Shown here: one piece after another, positions 52,528-60,905 of the stretch
How the letters are laid out: the number at the start of each line of letters is the position of its first letter
How positions within the stretch are numbered: position 1 is the first letter of the stretch
Source of the DNA: SXZD01 sp034680345
GTDB lineage: Bacteria; Pseudomonadota; Gammaproteobacteria; Burkholderiales; Burkholderiaceae_B
Assembly: GCA_034680345.1 (NCBI GenBank)
Contig: JAXISZ010000008.1
Span: 9,271 to 73,270 of the forward strand
Length of the DNA stretch: 64,000 bases
Reading direction: 5' to 3'
Notes under the pieces: model-generated
The model's input: only the letters and a program-made list of their open reading frames with translations
Databases searched by the model: none
What the model was told of the DNA's origin: nothing
Translations under genes and position numbers: made by a program

Positions 52528-54126
52528 ATGAAGCAAGTAAAACAACTCCAGGAAACACCAGAAATTTCAGAAACACTAGAAGCAAAAGAAACGCGAGAAA
52601 ATTTATCAACAAATAGCCAAGAAAACGGCCGGGAACGGCGTTATTTTTGGTGGATATTTGGCTGGTTTTTGGGGTTAAAATTTTGGTTAGCTGCTGCTTT
52701 TCCATTCACGGGAGACGAAGCATTTTTCTATCAGTGGGGTGTTTTTCCTGACTGGGGTTATTATGACCATCCTCCAATGGTTGGTTGGATGCTGGCTGGT
52801 TTGCGTTTAATCTCGGATCATCCTTTGGCTTTGCGTTTAGTTACCGTTTTTTTGTGGCATTTGATTGCCTTGGGCTTGGTTGATTTATTGTTTCGGTATT
52901 TGCCGCAGGAAAAAAAGAGTCAAGCTTATGGTGTGGGGGTATTATTTTTAGCTCTACCTTTTACTTGGGCTTTAAATCTTGTAACAACAGATACGCCGCT
53001 GATTTTATTCATATTTACTTCAGCTTATTGTTTTATTCGGTCGCAGTTCAGCGTCCGTTGGATGTTGTGGTCCTTGGGGACTGGTATTTTTTTAGGTTTG
53101 GCCTTGTTGTCCAAATATTTTGCTGGTTTCTTGGCGGTTGCTTATGTGGCAGCCTCTTGCCGTACACAGCTAACAAGAAAGCAAGCTGTGTTGCAAGTGG
53201 TTGTTATTGCTGTGAGTGCTTCGCCTTTCTTTTTAATTAATTTGGCTTATAACGCAACGCATTGTTGGAACAATGTGATGTTTAATTTAGTGAATCGACA
53301 TGAGGGTTCTCAAACATCTTTAGCAACGGTCTTTCTATATTTGTCGATGTTATTGTATTTGGTTACGCCCTGGGTGGCTTGGCATTTTTGGCGTCAGCGC
53401 TTAAAAAATCTATCTTGGGGGTTAGTGGCTTTATTTGTTGTGCCTTTTGTTCTTTTTTTGTGTTTTTCAGTAAGAAAGACCATAGGTTTACATTGGGTTT
53501 TGGGGTTTATGCCCTTTGTTTTTTTGGCCTATGGTTTACAGGCAAGTGCTGCGCAAATTAAACGTGATCTACGTTGGACACTAATACTCAGTGTGCCGCA
53601 TTTTTTAGCTTTGGTGGCATTGATTGCATTGCCTGCTTCAGTTTGGTCAGGCACACGTTTGCACGCTGATGTGGTGTTTCATCGAGAAACAGGGAAGGTG
53701 GTTGCACAATTAAAAAAAAGTTTGCCTGAGAACGCTGTTTTGGCTGCTTTTTCTTATACGCCAGCTGCTTTATTGGCTTTTCATGCGGGGCATTATGTTC
53801 CGGTTTTGGGGGTTGGCAAATACCATGCGCGTCAAGACGACATATTGGTCGACTTTAGAGTGTTTGATGGCCGAGCTGTACGGGTGTTTGATCGTCGTCC
53901 AATTGCTTTGGAGAAAATTCAAAATTGGTTTGAATCGGTTCGTGTTGGGCAATTTGTGGTTGATGAGGTTACATTTTATTTTGTTGACGGCTTTGGTTTT
54001 AAATACGAAAATTTTCGAGCAGAGGTTTTGCAAAAGATTTTTGATCAATATTATCAACTGCCTTCTTGGTTGCCATCTTTAGAATGCCAGTTCACCCAGC
54101 GCTATGGTTTTTTTGATGGTAACTAA
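52528..54126 (+). CDS. ArnT/PMT-type (GT39) membrane glycosyltransferase
   Basis: About 532 aa from the ATG at 52528. After a polar 45-residue N-terminus there are about 10-12 transmembrane spans. The first periplasmic loop carries GDEAFFYQWGVFPDWGYYDHPPMVG, with the acidic pair and the YYDHPP motif typical of undecaprenyl-phosphate-sugar-dependent transferases. VTTDTPLILF is another family motif. It likely transfers a sugar from a polyprenyl carrier at the periplasmic face. Its partner is plausibly the preceding UbiA-type enzyme. Confidence 0.8.
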   Translation: MKQVKQLQETPEISETLEAKETRENLSTNSQENGRERRYFWWIFGWFLGLKFWLAAAFPFTGDEAFFYQWGVFPDWGYYDHPPMVGWMLAGLRLISDHPLALRLVTVFLWHLIALGLVDLLFRYLPQEKKSQAYGVGVLFLALPFTWALNLVTTDTPLILFIFTSAYCFIRSQFSVRWMLWSLGTGIFLGLALLSKYFAGFLAVAYVAASCRTQLTRKQAVLQVVVIAVSASPFFLINLAYNATHCWNNVMFNLVNRHEGSQTSLATVFLYLSMLLYLVTPWVAWHFWRQRLKNLSWGLVALFVVPFVLFLCFSVRKTIGLHWVLGFMPFVFLAYGLQASAAQIKRDLRWTLILSVPHFLALVALIALPASVWSGTRLHADVVFHRETGKVVAQLKKSLPENAVLAAFSYTPAALLAFHAGHYVPVLGVGKYHARQDDILVDFRVFDGRAVRVFDRRPIALEKIQNWFESVRVGQFVVDEVTFYFVDGFGFKYENFRAEVLQKIFDQYYQLPSWLPSLECQFTQRYGFFDGN

Positions 54127-54215
54127 CTGGTTTTGTTGTAATAAAATTTAATGCGCCGAGATGTTCTGTTAGCTGCTGTCGTGTGCAATTATTCGATTAT
54201 GGTTATTTGTTAATG

Positions 54216-54857
54216 TTATCTGAATTTTTTAAGTAGCTCTGGATTCGTTACTTGAAGATCAAACCCCTGTTTGCAGCGTTCCTGGAAGTGCGTTTTGTCA
54301 TGTGGGTTGGTTGCTTTAGTGTCTTTATGGGGGTCTATTTCTATTAGTACAGCGTTGGGTTGGTAGATTAGTTGGTTTTGGTGTTCTGCAATTAAGGTCA
54401 GTTCGGTGTCGGCATAATGGCTTTGGTAACTGGGGTGAAATAAATTGCCGTTGTAAATAGACAAAACCCATTGGCGCTGAACCATGCCAAAAGAAGCGAG
54501 TTGACCGAACCATTTGCCATCATTAAACGCTAGCAGCCCTTTTTGATTTTTTTGCAATGTGTTTAGTGCTATTTTAAGCCAGTAGCGGCCTGGGAATGCG
54601 TCTTGAGCTAAGTAAACAAAAAAAGGGGCAAGGCTTTTTTTAAAAACGGTATTTGCGATGCGAATAAATCCCCAGTTGGCATTGTCATGCACGCAGATGA
54701 TTTGACCAGATTCTTCGGCTCTTTTTGATAGAATAGCAACAGTATCCAGCATTTTTTTTTTGTCTATGTATGGCAGGACAATATCAATATTGCTTAGCTT
54801 TTTTGGTAATTCGTTGTGTGCTAGTTCAGCGCTTGTGGTGTTGAAAAAATTTAACAT
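54216..54857 (-). CDS. GT2-like glycosyltransferase family protein
   Basis: 213 aa, no membrane span. The layout resembles a GT-A fold: a Rossmann start (IDIVLPYIDKKKMLDTVAI), a short acidic motif VYLAQDAFPGRYW instead of a plain DxD, and GNLFHPSYQSHYADTELT, which recalls the catalytic DxE region of family 2. It is the only minus-strand gene in the cluster. I am fairly sure of the fold, not of activity; the substrate is unknown. Confidence 0.5.
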   Translation of the reverse strand: MLNFFNTTSAELAHNELPKKLSNIDIVLPYIDKKKMLDTVAILSKRAEESGQIICVHDNANWGFIRIANTVFKKSLAPFFVYLAQDAFPGRYWLKIALNTLQKNQKGLLAFNDGKWFGQLASFGMVQRQWVLSIYNGNLFHPSYQSHYADTELTLIAEHQNQLIYQPNAVLIEIDPHKDTKATNPHDKTHFQERCKQGFDLQVTNPELLKKFR

Positions 54858-55056
54858 TTTATATGTTTTGAGTTGGTTTTATTTTCATTGTACTGGATAC
54901 TTGTTGTTTCGGATTTTACTTTTTTTGCATAGCTAGATTAATCGTTTAAATAGGTGGCCTTAGGAAAAAGAAAATATGGTTGATAAAACGGCTAAACTAA
55001 AAATAACTGAAGCGACTCAACTTTTTTGGCTAATTGCCGTTGTGTCGGGTTTATAA

Positions 55057-56175
55057 ATGGTGAATTGGTTTATTGATATTTGCCACCTTGGTTATTGGTG
55101 GGTGATTGCTGGTTTTTTATTCAGTGCTTTAGGCGCTTGGTTATTGATTTATTCACAAAATTGGCACGGGCGTTTGTCTATGGACTTTAAATTAGATGCG
55201 GTGCAGAAATCGCATTTGAAGCCGGTGCCTCGTGTTGGCGGTGTTGCTATCTTTTTTGCTTGTTTGGTTGTAGGTTTTTTATTTATAAGCTTTTCTAGTT
55301 GTTTGTTGTTTGAGAATTCTTTTATTTTAATTTCTGCCTGTGGGGCGCCGGCGTTTGCTGTTGGGTTGTGGGAAGATTTAACAAAAAAGGTTTCTGTTTT
55401 TAACCGTTTGTTGGCTACTTTTATATCAGCTGCTCTGGCGGCATGGCTTATGGGCGCAGTGCTACCGCGCTTAAATATTCCTGTTTTGGATGCTTGGATG
55501 CTATACCCTGCGTTTGCTGTTTGTACGACTGTTTTTGCGGTGGCTGGAGTCTCAAACGCTGTCAATATTATAGATGGTTTTAATGGTTTAGCCTCTGGTG
55601 TAGTGGTTATTTTGGGCCTTGGTTTTGCGGGTTTGGCTGCTTATTATCAGGACGTAATGATTTTTTTATTGTCTCTTTTTTTGTCGGCAGTTACTCTTGG
55701 GTTTATGTTGTATAATTTTCCAAAAGGTAAAATTTTTTTAGGTGACGGTGGGGCTTACTTTTTAGGTTTTTACTTGGCGCAGTTGGCTGTTTTAACCACG
55801 GTTCGGCATCACCAGTTGTCAGCTTGGACTATATTAACGATATTGAGTTATCCAGTTGTGGAAGTAATTTTCAGTATTGTTCGTCGAAAAGTTAATCGAA
55901 TGTCTCCTGGATTGCCAGATCGCGGGCACCTTCATCAGTTAATACAATCGTTCCTACAACAATTAATAAAGCAACGCAAAACAGTAACAGTCAAAGAAAG
56001 CTCAATGCCCTTTGTTAACTCTCAAGTTAGTCCTGTTGTCTGGGCAATTGCTCTTTTTAATATTTTATTGGCTTTTCTTTGTATGGCTGATCATGTTTTG
56101 GCTTTTTTTGGTTTCATCGCCACTGTACTTATTTATTTGTTGGTATACGCTTATTTGTCAACCAGAAACTGTTAA
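55057..56175 (+). CDS. WecA/MraY-family undecaprenyl-phosphate sugar-1-phosphate transferase
   Basis: 372 aa with about ten membrane spans. Signature sites: VPRVGGVAIFFACL, GLWEDLTKKVS, the catalytic SNAVNIIDGFNGLASG, NFPKGKIFLGDGGAYFLGF, and the loop PDRGHLHQ near residue 290. These enzymes start a glycan by moving a sugar-1-phosphate from a UDP-sugar to undecaprenyl phosphate in the inner membrane. Within this cluster it is the probable initiating transferase of the exopolysaccharide. Confidence 0.88.
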   Translation: MVNWFIDICHLGYWWVIAGFLFSALGAWLLIYSQNWHGRLSMDFKLDAVQKSHLKPVPRVGGVAIFFACLVVGFLFISFSSCLLFENSFILISACGAPAFAVGLWEDLTKKVSVFNRLLATFISAALAAWLMGAVLPRLNIPVLDAWMLYPAFAVCTTVFAVAGVSNAVNIIDGFNGLASGVVVILGLGFAGLAAYYQDVMIFLLSLFLSAVTLGFMLYNFPKGKIFLGDGGAYFLGFYLAQLAVLTTVRHHQLSAWTILTILSYPVVEVIFSIVRRKVNRMSPGLPDRGHLHQLIQSFLQQLIKQRKTVTVKESSMPFVNSQVSPVVWAIALFNILLAFLCMADHVLAFFGFIATVLIYLLVYAYLSTRNC

Positions 56176-56229
56176 TTTATATCACCTATTTTATGTGTTT
56201 TTTTGAACTTATGATCAATAAAAAAATGA

Positions 56230-57405
56230 ATGACAAAAATGCAAACCAGTTCATTTGAAGACGTTTCTCACAATTTTGAAGACGAAATTAGTTTTCTTGA
56301 CATTTTGATTACGCTGGGTGAGGCAAAAAAAACCATCACTTTTTTCGTGGGTGCAGCAGCATTTATAGCGATGCTCGTCAATTTTTTGATCACACCGATA
56401 TATACGGCTAGAACGGTTGTATTGCTACCGCCGCAACAGCACAGTATTGCTACAGCGTTTGCAAATTTAGGGGGAATGGCAGCAATTGGTGGTACGATTG
56501 GCGTTAAAACCCCAGAAGAGATGTATGTTGCTTTTTTTAAAAGTGCGCGAGTCGCAGATGTTTTGATTGATCGTTTTGATTTAAAAAAACACTTTAAGGT
56601 GAGTACACAGTCTAAAGCTCGAAATGCGCTTTCCAATATTACTAAGGTAACTGCAGATAAAAAAAGCGGTTTAATTACGTTGGAGATTAATCATGCAGAC
56701 CCACTTATATCGGCTGAATTAGCCAATGCTTATGTATCTGCTATGCAGAATCTTCTTAGTACTTTGGCTGTGACGGAGGCTCAGCAGCGCAGATTATTCT
56801 TAGAAGGTCGTTTGGCTTTAGTTAAAAGTCAGTTAATAGCCGCTGAGGTTGCTTTGCGTGAAATGCAAAGTAAGTCTGGTTTGTTGAGTATTGATTCAAT
56901 TACTCAGGGTGCGATGCGATCGGCAGTTGATTTGCGAGCGCAAATCGCACAAAGAGAAGTGCAGTTGGGAGTCTTGCGTTCTTTTGCAACCCTTGAAAAT
57001 GCTGATGTTTTGCGTTTGTCTGCGGAGTTAGCGGGTTTGCGTGAACAGTTGTCTAAACTAGAGCAGGGGCAGCAGGGTTTGTCATCTTCAACAGGTAAGG
57101 GGTTAGAGGCTGTTCGCGCTTATCGCGAGTTAAAATATCAAGAAGCGGTTATGGATGCTTTGGTGCGCCAATATGAAATTACCAAAGTTGACGAAGCGCG
57201 CGAGGGTCCCTTGTTGCAGCAAGTTGATATTGCGGTCCCACCTGAGCAACCAAGTTATCCAAATCAGAGTTTGGTTTTTATTTTCTTAACCACAGTAGGT
57301 GCTTTACTTGGCATTTTGTTTTTTTTGGTGCGGCGTTATATCTCCATGGGTAGGAATAATAATCAAAAAATACAAGCGTTTAAGCGAGCCTGGGCTTGGC
57401 GCTAA
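56230..57405 (+). CDS. Wzz-type chain-length determinant protein
   Basis: 391 aa. There are two transmembrane segments, at about residues 37-57 (ITFFVGAAAFIAMLVNFLI) and 347-368, with a large periplasmic coiled-coil region between them. The Pro-rich motif before the second span (PPEQPSYPNQSLVFI) is the Wzz/GNVR signature. It sets polymer length in Wzy-dependent systems. The lack of a tyrosine kinase domain means it is of the O-antigen Wzz rather than Wzc type. Confidence 0.87.
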   Translation: MTKMQTSSFEDVSHNFEDEISFLDILITLGEAKKTITFFVGAAAFIAMLVNFLITPIYTARTVVLLPPQQHSIATAFANLGGMAAIGGTIGVKTPEEMYVAFFKSARVADVLIDRFDLKKHFKVSTQSKARNALSNITKVTADKKSGLITLEINHADPLISAELANAYVSAMQNLLSTLAVTEAQQRRLFLEGRLALVKSQLIAAEVALREMQSKSGLLSIDSITQGAMRSAVDLRAQIAQREVQLGVLRSFATLENADVLRLSAELAGLREQLSKLEQGQQGLSSSTGKGLEAVRAYRELKYQEAVMDALVRQYEITKVDEAREGPLLQQVDIAVPPEQPSYPNQSLVFIFLTTVGALLGILFFLVRRYISMGRNNNQKIQAFKRAWAWR

Positions 57406-57429
57406 AATATTTTGGAAGGTTAGTAACGT

Positions 57430-59712
57430 ATGCAGACTGTAATTATTTTCTTTGTTTTTTTGAGTGCTTTATTTGGTTCTTCTGCTTTTGCACAGTCGGC
57501 AGATGCGGCCTCGCCGTTAAGCGATATGAAAGTTTTACCACTGCCCACAGTTGGCGGTGGTGGTTTTCCCAATCAGGGTGGAGAGTTACCGCAGAATGTA
57601 GAAATCACCAATTTATCTCCAGAGGAAGCCGAGAAGGTAAAAAATTCTCCAATACAAAAAACAAACGATGCCAACCGTGTAGGGCGTTTTAGGCCGCTTA
57701 AGAAAGCGCCTTCTGTATTTGAACTGTTTGTGCATGCATCAACTGGACAGGTTGTTAAACCTTATGGTTTTGAGTTGTTCGATGGGCGTGATTTTGGTCC
57801 TGTTAATTCTGCAGCAGTTGCTGGAGATTATGTGTTGGCTCCTGGTGATGAAATTTTGATTTATACATGGGGTGGTGTTGATATTAATTACAAAGCCGTG
57901 GTTGATCGCGGTGGTCACATTCAAATTCCACGCGTAGGCTCATTTAATATAGCTGGTGTGAGGGTTGCAGATTTAGAAACTAAACTCAAAAGCCATGTGT
58001 CGCGCTATTTTACAAACTTTAATTTAACAGCCAATGTAAGTCGTGTTCATGGCGTTCAGGTGTATGTGGCTGGGCAAGCTGTAAATCCGGGTATGTATAG
58101 TTTGCCAGGAACTTCAACTTTATTGTCCGCTATATTTGAAGTGGCTGAGCCTGGTGTGAATGGTTCTTATCGACAAATTCATTTGAAACGCGATAATAAA
58201 ATTATTGCCACCTTAGACCTATATAATTTTATTTTAATGGGCGAAAAAATTCACGATATCCGTTTGCTCTCTGGTGATGTGATTGTGGTGGCTTCAGCAG
58301 GGCCGCGTGTGGCCGTATTGGGGGCGGTAGATAAACCGGCCATCTACGAGCTAAAGCCTGAGGGGGAGAATTTGGATGCTGTTTTACAGCGCGCCGGTGT
58401 TGACCGTGCCACAACTGATTTAAGTCGTGTACTGATTGAGCGAATCAATCCAGCTTCGCCAAAGGCACCACGCAGTGTATTAGACATTGTGGTCCGTGAT
58501 TTTGCGAATACCATGACTTTGGTTGATGCTGACATTTTGACAGTCAAGCCAGTGAAGCCTATTTTTTCTAACGATGTTACCCTGCGTGGTAATGTTGTTT
58601 ACCCGGTTCGCTACCCTTATACTTTTGGTATGCGTGTAACAGACCTTATCCCTGATCGTAGTTATTTAATTTCAGCAGATTATTATCAACGTAGAATTGC
58701 CTTGGTTCGAGCTGAAGAGGGTACAAGGTTAAATGAAGTCCGTAATTTGGTGGATGAGATTAACTGGGATTATGCTGTTGTTGAGCGTTTAGACCCCAAT
58801 CAAATAAAACCTTTGTTATTACCTTTTAATTTGGGTAAAGCATTATCAGACCCTAGTGGTGCTGACAATTTGAAATTACAGCCTGGTGATGTGATTACTA
58901 TTTTTTCAGTAAAAGATCTTGCCGTACCAAAATACAAGCGCAGTGCGTTTGTTAAGGTTGCTGGTGAGGTAAAAGTACCTGGTGTTTATTCGGTAGAGCC
59001 TGGCGAGACTTTGCGTGATATTTTGCGTAAAGCCGGAGGATTTACTCCTGAGGCGTATTTGTTTGGAAGTGAGTTGCGACGAGAATCAACGCGTTTAGAA
59101 CAAGAAAAGCGCTATGATCAAATGTTGGCACAGTTAGAGCAAGAGATGATTCGTTCATCAGCAGTCGCAACAGGCAGTGCGTTGAATGCAGAAGACATAC
59201 AGGCAAAACGTGGTCAATTAGAAGCGCAAAAGCGTTTGTTTGAACGTATGCGAACAACCCGTCCAACAGGTCGAATTGTTCTATCTATGGCTGAGGGGGC
59301 AAGTACTTTGGGTGATTTCCCTAATATTTCTATTGAAGATAAAGATGTCATTGAAATTCCATCTCGTCCTGTTACGGTTAGTGTTTTTGGGTCGGTTTTT
59401 GGGCAGGGGGCTTTTTTGTTTGAAAATGGCGATACTTTGAACACAGCTTTGTTGCGCTCAGGGGGAGCAACTCGTTTTGCTGATGTAGATAGTGTTTTTG
59501 TGATTCGCGCAAGCGGAGAGATTCTCTCAGCGCGCCAGCAGGGTTTGAATATTTTTAGTTCATTTTTGAACAAATCTGTTATGCCAGGTGACACTTTGGT
59601 GGTTCCTGAAAATTATGAGCGGGTTTCTGGGCTGAGATTTTTTAAAGATATCGCTTTTGTTTTTGGGCAGTTCGGTATTGGTGCAGCAGCAATACGTTCA
59701 CTAACGCGTTAA
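57430..59712 (+). CDS. Wza-like polysaccharide export protein with SLBB domains
   Basis: 760 aa with a signal peptide ending SSAFAQS. From about residue 120 there is a poly_export domain (YVLAPGDEILIYTWGGVD, GGHIQIPRVGSFNIAGV) followed by several SLBB units (VQVYVAGQAVNPGMYSLPGT, VKVAGEVKVPGVYSVEPGETL, VFGSVFGQGAFLFENGDTL). A charged coiled coil lies near residues 550-610. The protein is about twice the size of E. coli Wza, and no lipobox is seen. It probably forms the outer-membrane or periplasmic conduit for the polymer. Confidence 0.87.
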   Translation: MQTVIIFFVFLSALFGSSAFAQSADAASPLSDMKVLPLPTVGGGGFPNQGGELPQNVEITNLSPEEAEKVKNSPIQKTNDANRVGRFRPLKKAPSVFELFVHASTGQVVKPYGFELFDGRDFGPVNSAAVAGDYVLAPGDEILIYTWGGVDINYKAVVDRGGHIQIPRVGSFNIAGVRVADLETKLKSHVSRYFTNFNLTANVSRVHGVQVYVAGQAVNPGMYSLPGTSTLLSAIFEVAEPGVNGSYRQIHLKRDNKIIATLDLYNFILMGEKIHDIRLLSGDVIVVASAGPRVAVLGAVDKPAIYELKPEGENLDAVLQRAGVDRATTDLSRVLIERINPASPKAPRSVLDIVVRDFANTMTLVDADILTVKPVKPIFSNDVTLRGNVVYPVRYPYTFGMRVTDLIPDRSYLISADYYQRRIALVRAEEGTRLNEVRNLVDEINWDYAVVERLDPNQIKPLLLPFNLGKALSDPSGADNLKLQPGDVITIFSVKDLAVPKYKRSAFVKVAGEVKVPGVYSVEPGETLRDILRKAGGFTPEAYLFGSELRRESTRLEQEKRYDQMLAQLEQEMIRSSAVATGSALNAEDIQAKRGQLEAQKRLFERMRTTRPTGRIVLSMAEGASTLGDFPNISIEDKDVIEIPSRPVTVSVFGSVFGQGAFLFENGDTLNTALLRSGGATRFADVDSVFVIRASGEILSARQQGLNIFSSFLNKSVMPGDTLVVPENYERVSGLRFFKDIAFVFGQFGIGAAAIRSLTR

Positions 59713-59764
59713 TCTTGGTTTTTGAGATTTGATTTTTTTAATCAATCCATTGAGGAGAATTTAC

Positions 59765-60181
59765 ATGAGTTTGTTTCTAAAAAAGTTGTGTTTAGGGTTG
59801 GTTTTGTTTGGTTTTTCTGCATTGTCTAGTGCGCAATTGAATTTAAGTACTGACTTAAGTTCTGCTCCTTCTTTAGGAGAGACAACCGCTGGCGCAAGCT
59901 CAGGCTCTGGTGTTGGTTCTGGTGTGTCGGGGGCTGCCGGTGCTTCAGGTGGTACTGCTACTGGTATTGGTGTCAGTGGTTCAGCAGTTACCACAGGTAC
60001 AGCAGGAGCAGCAGGAGCGGTGGGTGCAACAGCTGCAGCCGTTGGGGCTGGTATAACAGCTACTACTGTGGCTATAGGTGCAGCAGTGGTGGGGGCTGCA
60101 GTGGCTGCAGGCGGAGATAAAACATCTCAATCTGGTTCAGGAACAAGTAGCGGCAGTGGCACTGGAACAGGTGGTAATTAA
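59765..60181 (+). CDS. GfcA/YjbE-like small secreted Gly/Ser/Ala-rich protein
   Basis: About 138 aa from the ATG at 59765, preceded by GAGGAG. A signal peptide (LGLVLFGFSALSSAQL) is followed by a low-complexity Gly/Ser/Ala/Thr region, a hydrophobic alanine-valine stretch and a terminal GTSSGSGTGTGGN. This matches E. coli YjbE/GfcA in composition, size and position before yjbF/gfcB. The function of that family is unclear; it is linked to extracellular polysaccharide. Confidence 0.65.
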   Translation: MSLFLKKLCLGLVLFGFSALSSAQLNLSTDLSSAPSLGETTAGASSGSGVGSGVSGAAGASGGTATGIGVSGSAVTTGTAGAAGAVGATAAAVGAGITATTVAIGAAVVGAAVAAGGDKTSQSGSGTSSGSGTGTGGN

Positions 60182-60194
60182 TTTTTTTAAGTGG

Positions 60195-60905
60195 GTGGGT
60201 GCGTTTGTTAAGTTTTTAGGATTGACTTGTTTAAAACGTTGGTATCTTTATTGTGCTTTAATCGGTTTTGCTGGTTGCGCACCTTCTACTGTGGCAATTG
60301 TTGATACGCTTGGATTGCTGGCGCCAAGGTCTGATCTCACCTTAAATGCTGCTTTAGACCCCTCACGTCGCTACCTACGGGTGACATCTAATGGTCAAGC
60401 TCTGCTCATGGTTTTAGGTTATGAAGAATCTGGGGTGGATGGGCCGGTGCAAGTTTGGTATTCTCGCGGCGCAGAGGTATTGCGTTTGTCTCATGATCGC
60501 ATCGTTGGGTTGCTTGGTACCCCCGTTGAGTTGAGGGCTTTGCGAGCTGAGCGCTTTCCTCAGTGGTCGCGCGATCGTATGGTTCAGTTTTATATGCGAC
60601 AGCGCAGTTTGATGCCAGGTTATGTGTATGGTTTGACTGATCGTGTGAGTGTCCAGGCGGCTCAAAACACACGGCCAAAGGCATTGATTTTAACTCCTGA
60701 ATTACAGGGCCGGACTTTATATTGGTTTGAAGAGCATTATGCTGAGGTGTTGCCAACTTCATTTTTTAAGGTGGGTAAATTGTTACCATCATCTTTGTTT
60801 GCCGTGATTTTTGATGATCATCAACGTGCACGGGTAGTTTACTCTGAACAGTGTATCAGTTTTGATTTTTGTCTAACCTTACAAGCTTGGGGTGCCGAGC
60901 AGTGA
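60195..60905 (+). CDS. GfcB/YjbF-like outer-membrane lipoprotein
   Basis: About 236 aa; the start is uncertain (GTG at 60195, or TTG at 60222 which places the signal better). The signal ends in the lipobox FAGC. The mature part (SRRYLRVTSNGQALLMVLGY, VEVWYSR-like QVWYSRGAEVLRLSHDRIVG, YWFEEHYAEV) fits the YjbF/GfcB family of exopolysaccharide operon lipoproteins. Its stop overlaps the next start (GTGA). Confidence 0.75.
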   Translation: MGAFVKFLGLTCLKRWYLYCALIGFAGCAPSTVAIVDTLGLLAPRSDLTLNAALDPSRRYLRVTSNGQALLMVLGYEESGVDGPVQVWYSRGAEVLRLSHDRIVGLLGTPVELRALRAERFPQWSRDRMVQFYMRQRSLMPGYVYGLTDRVSVQAAQNTRPKALILTPELQGRTLYWFEEHYAEVLPTSFFKVGKLLPSSLFAVIFDDHQRARVVYSEQCISFDFCLTLQAWGAEQ

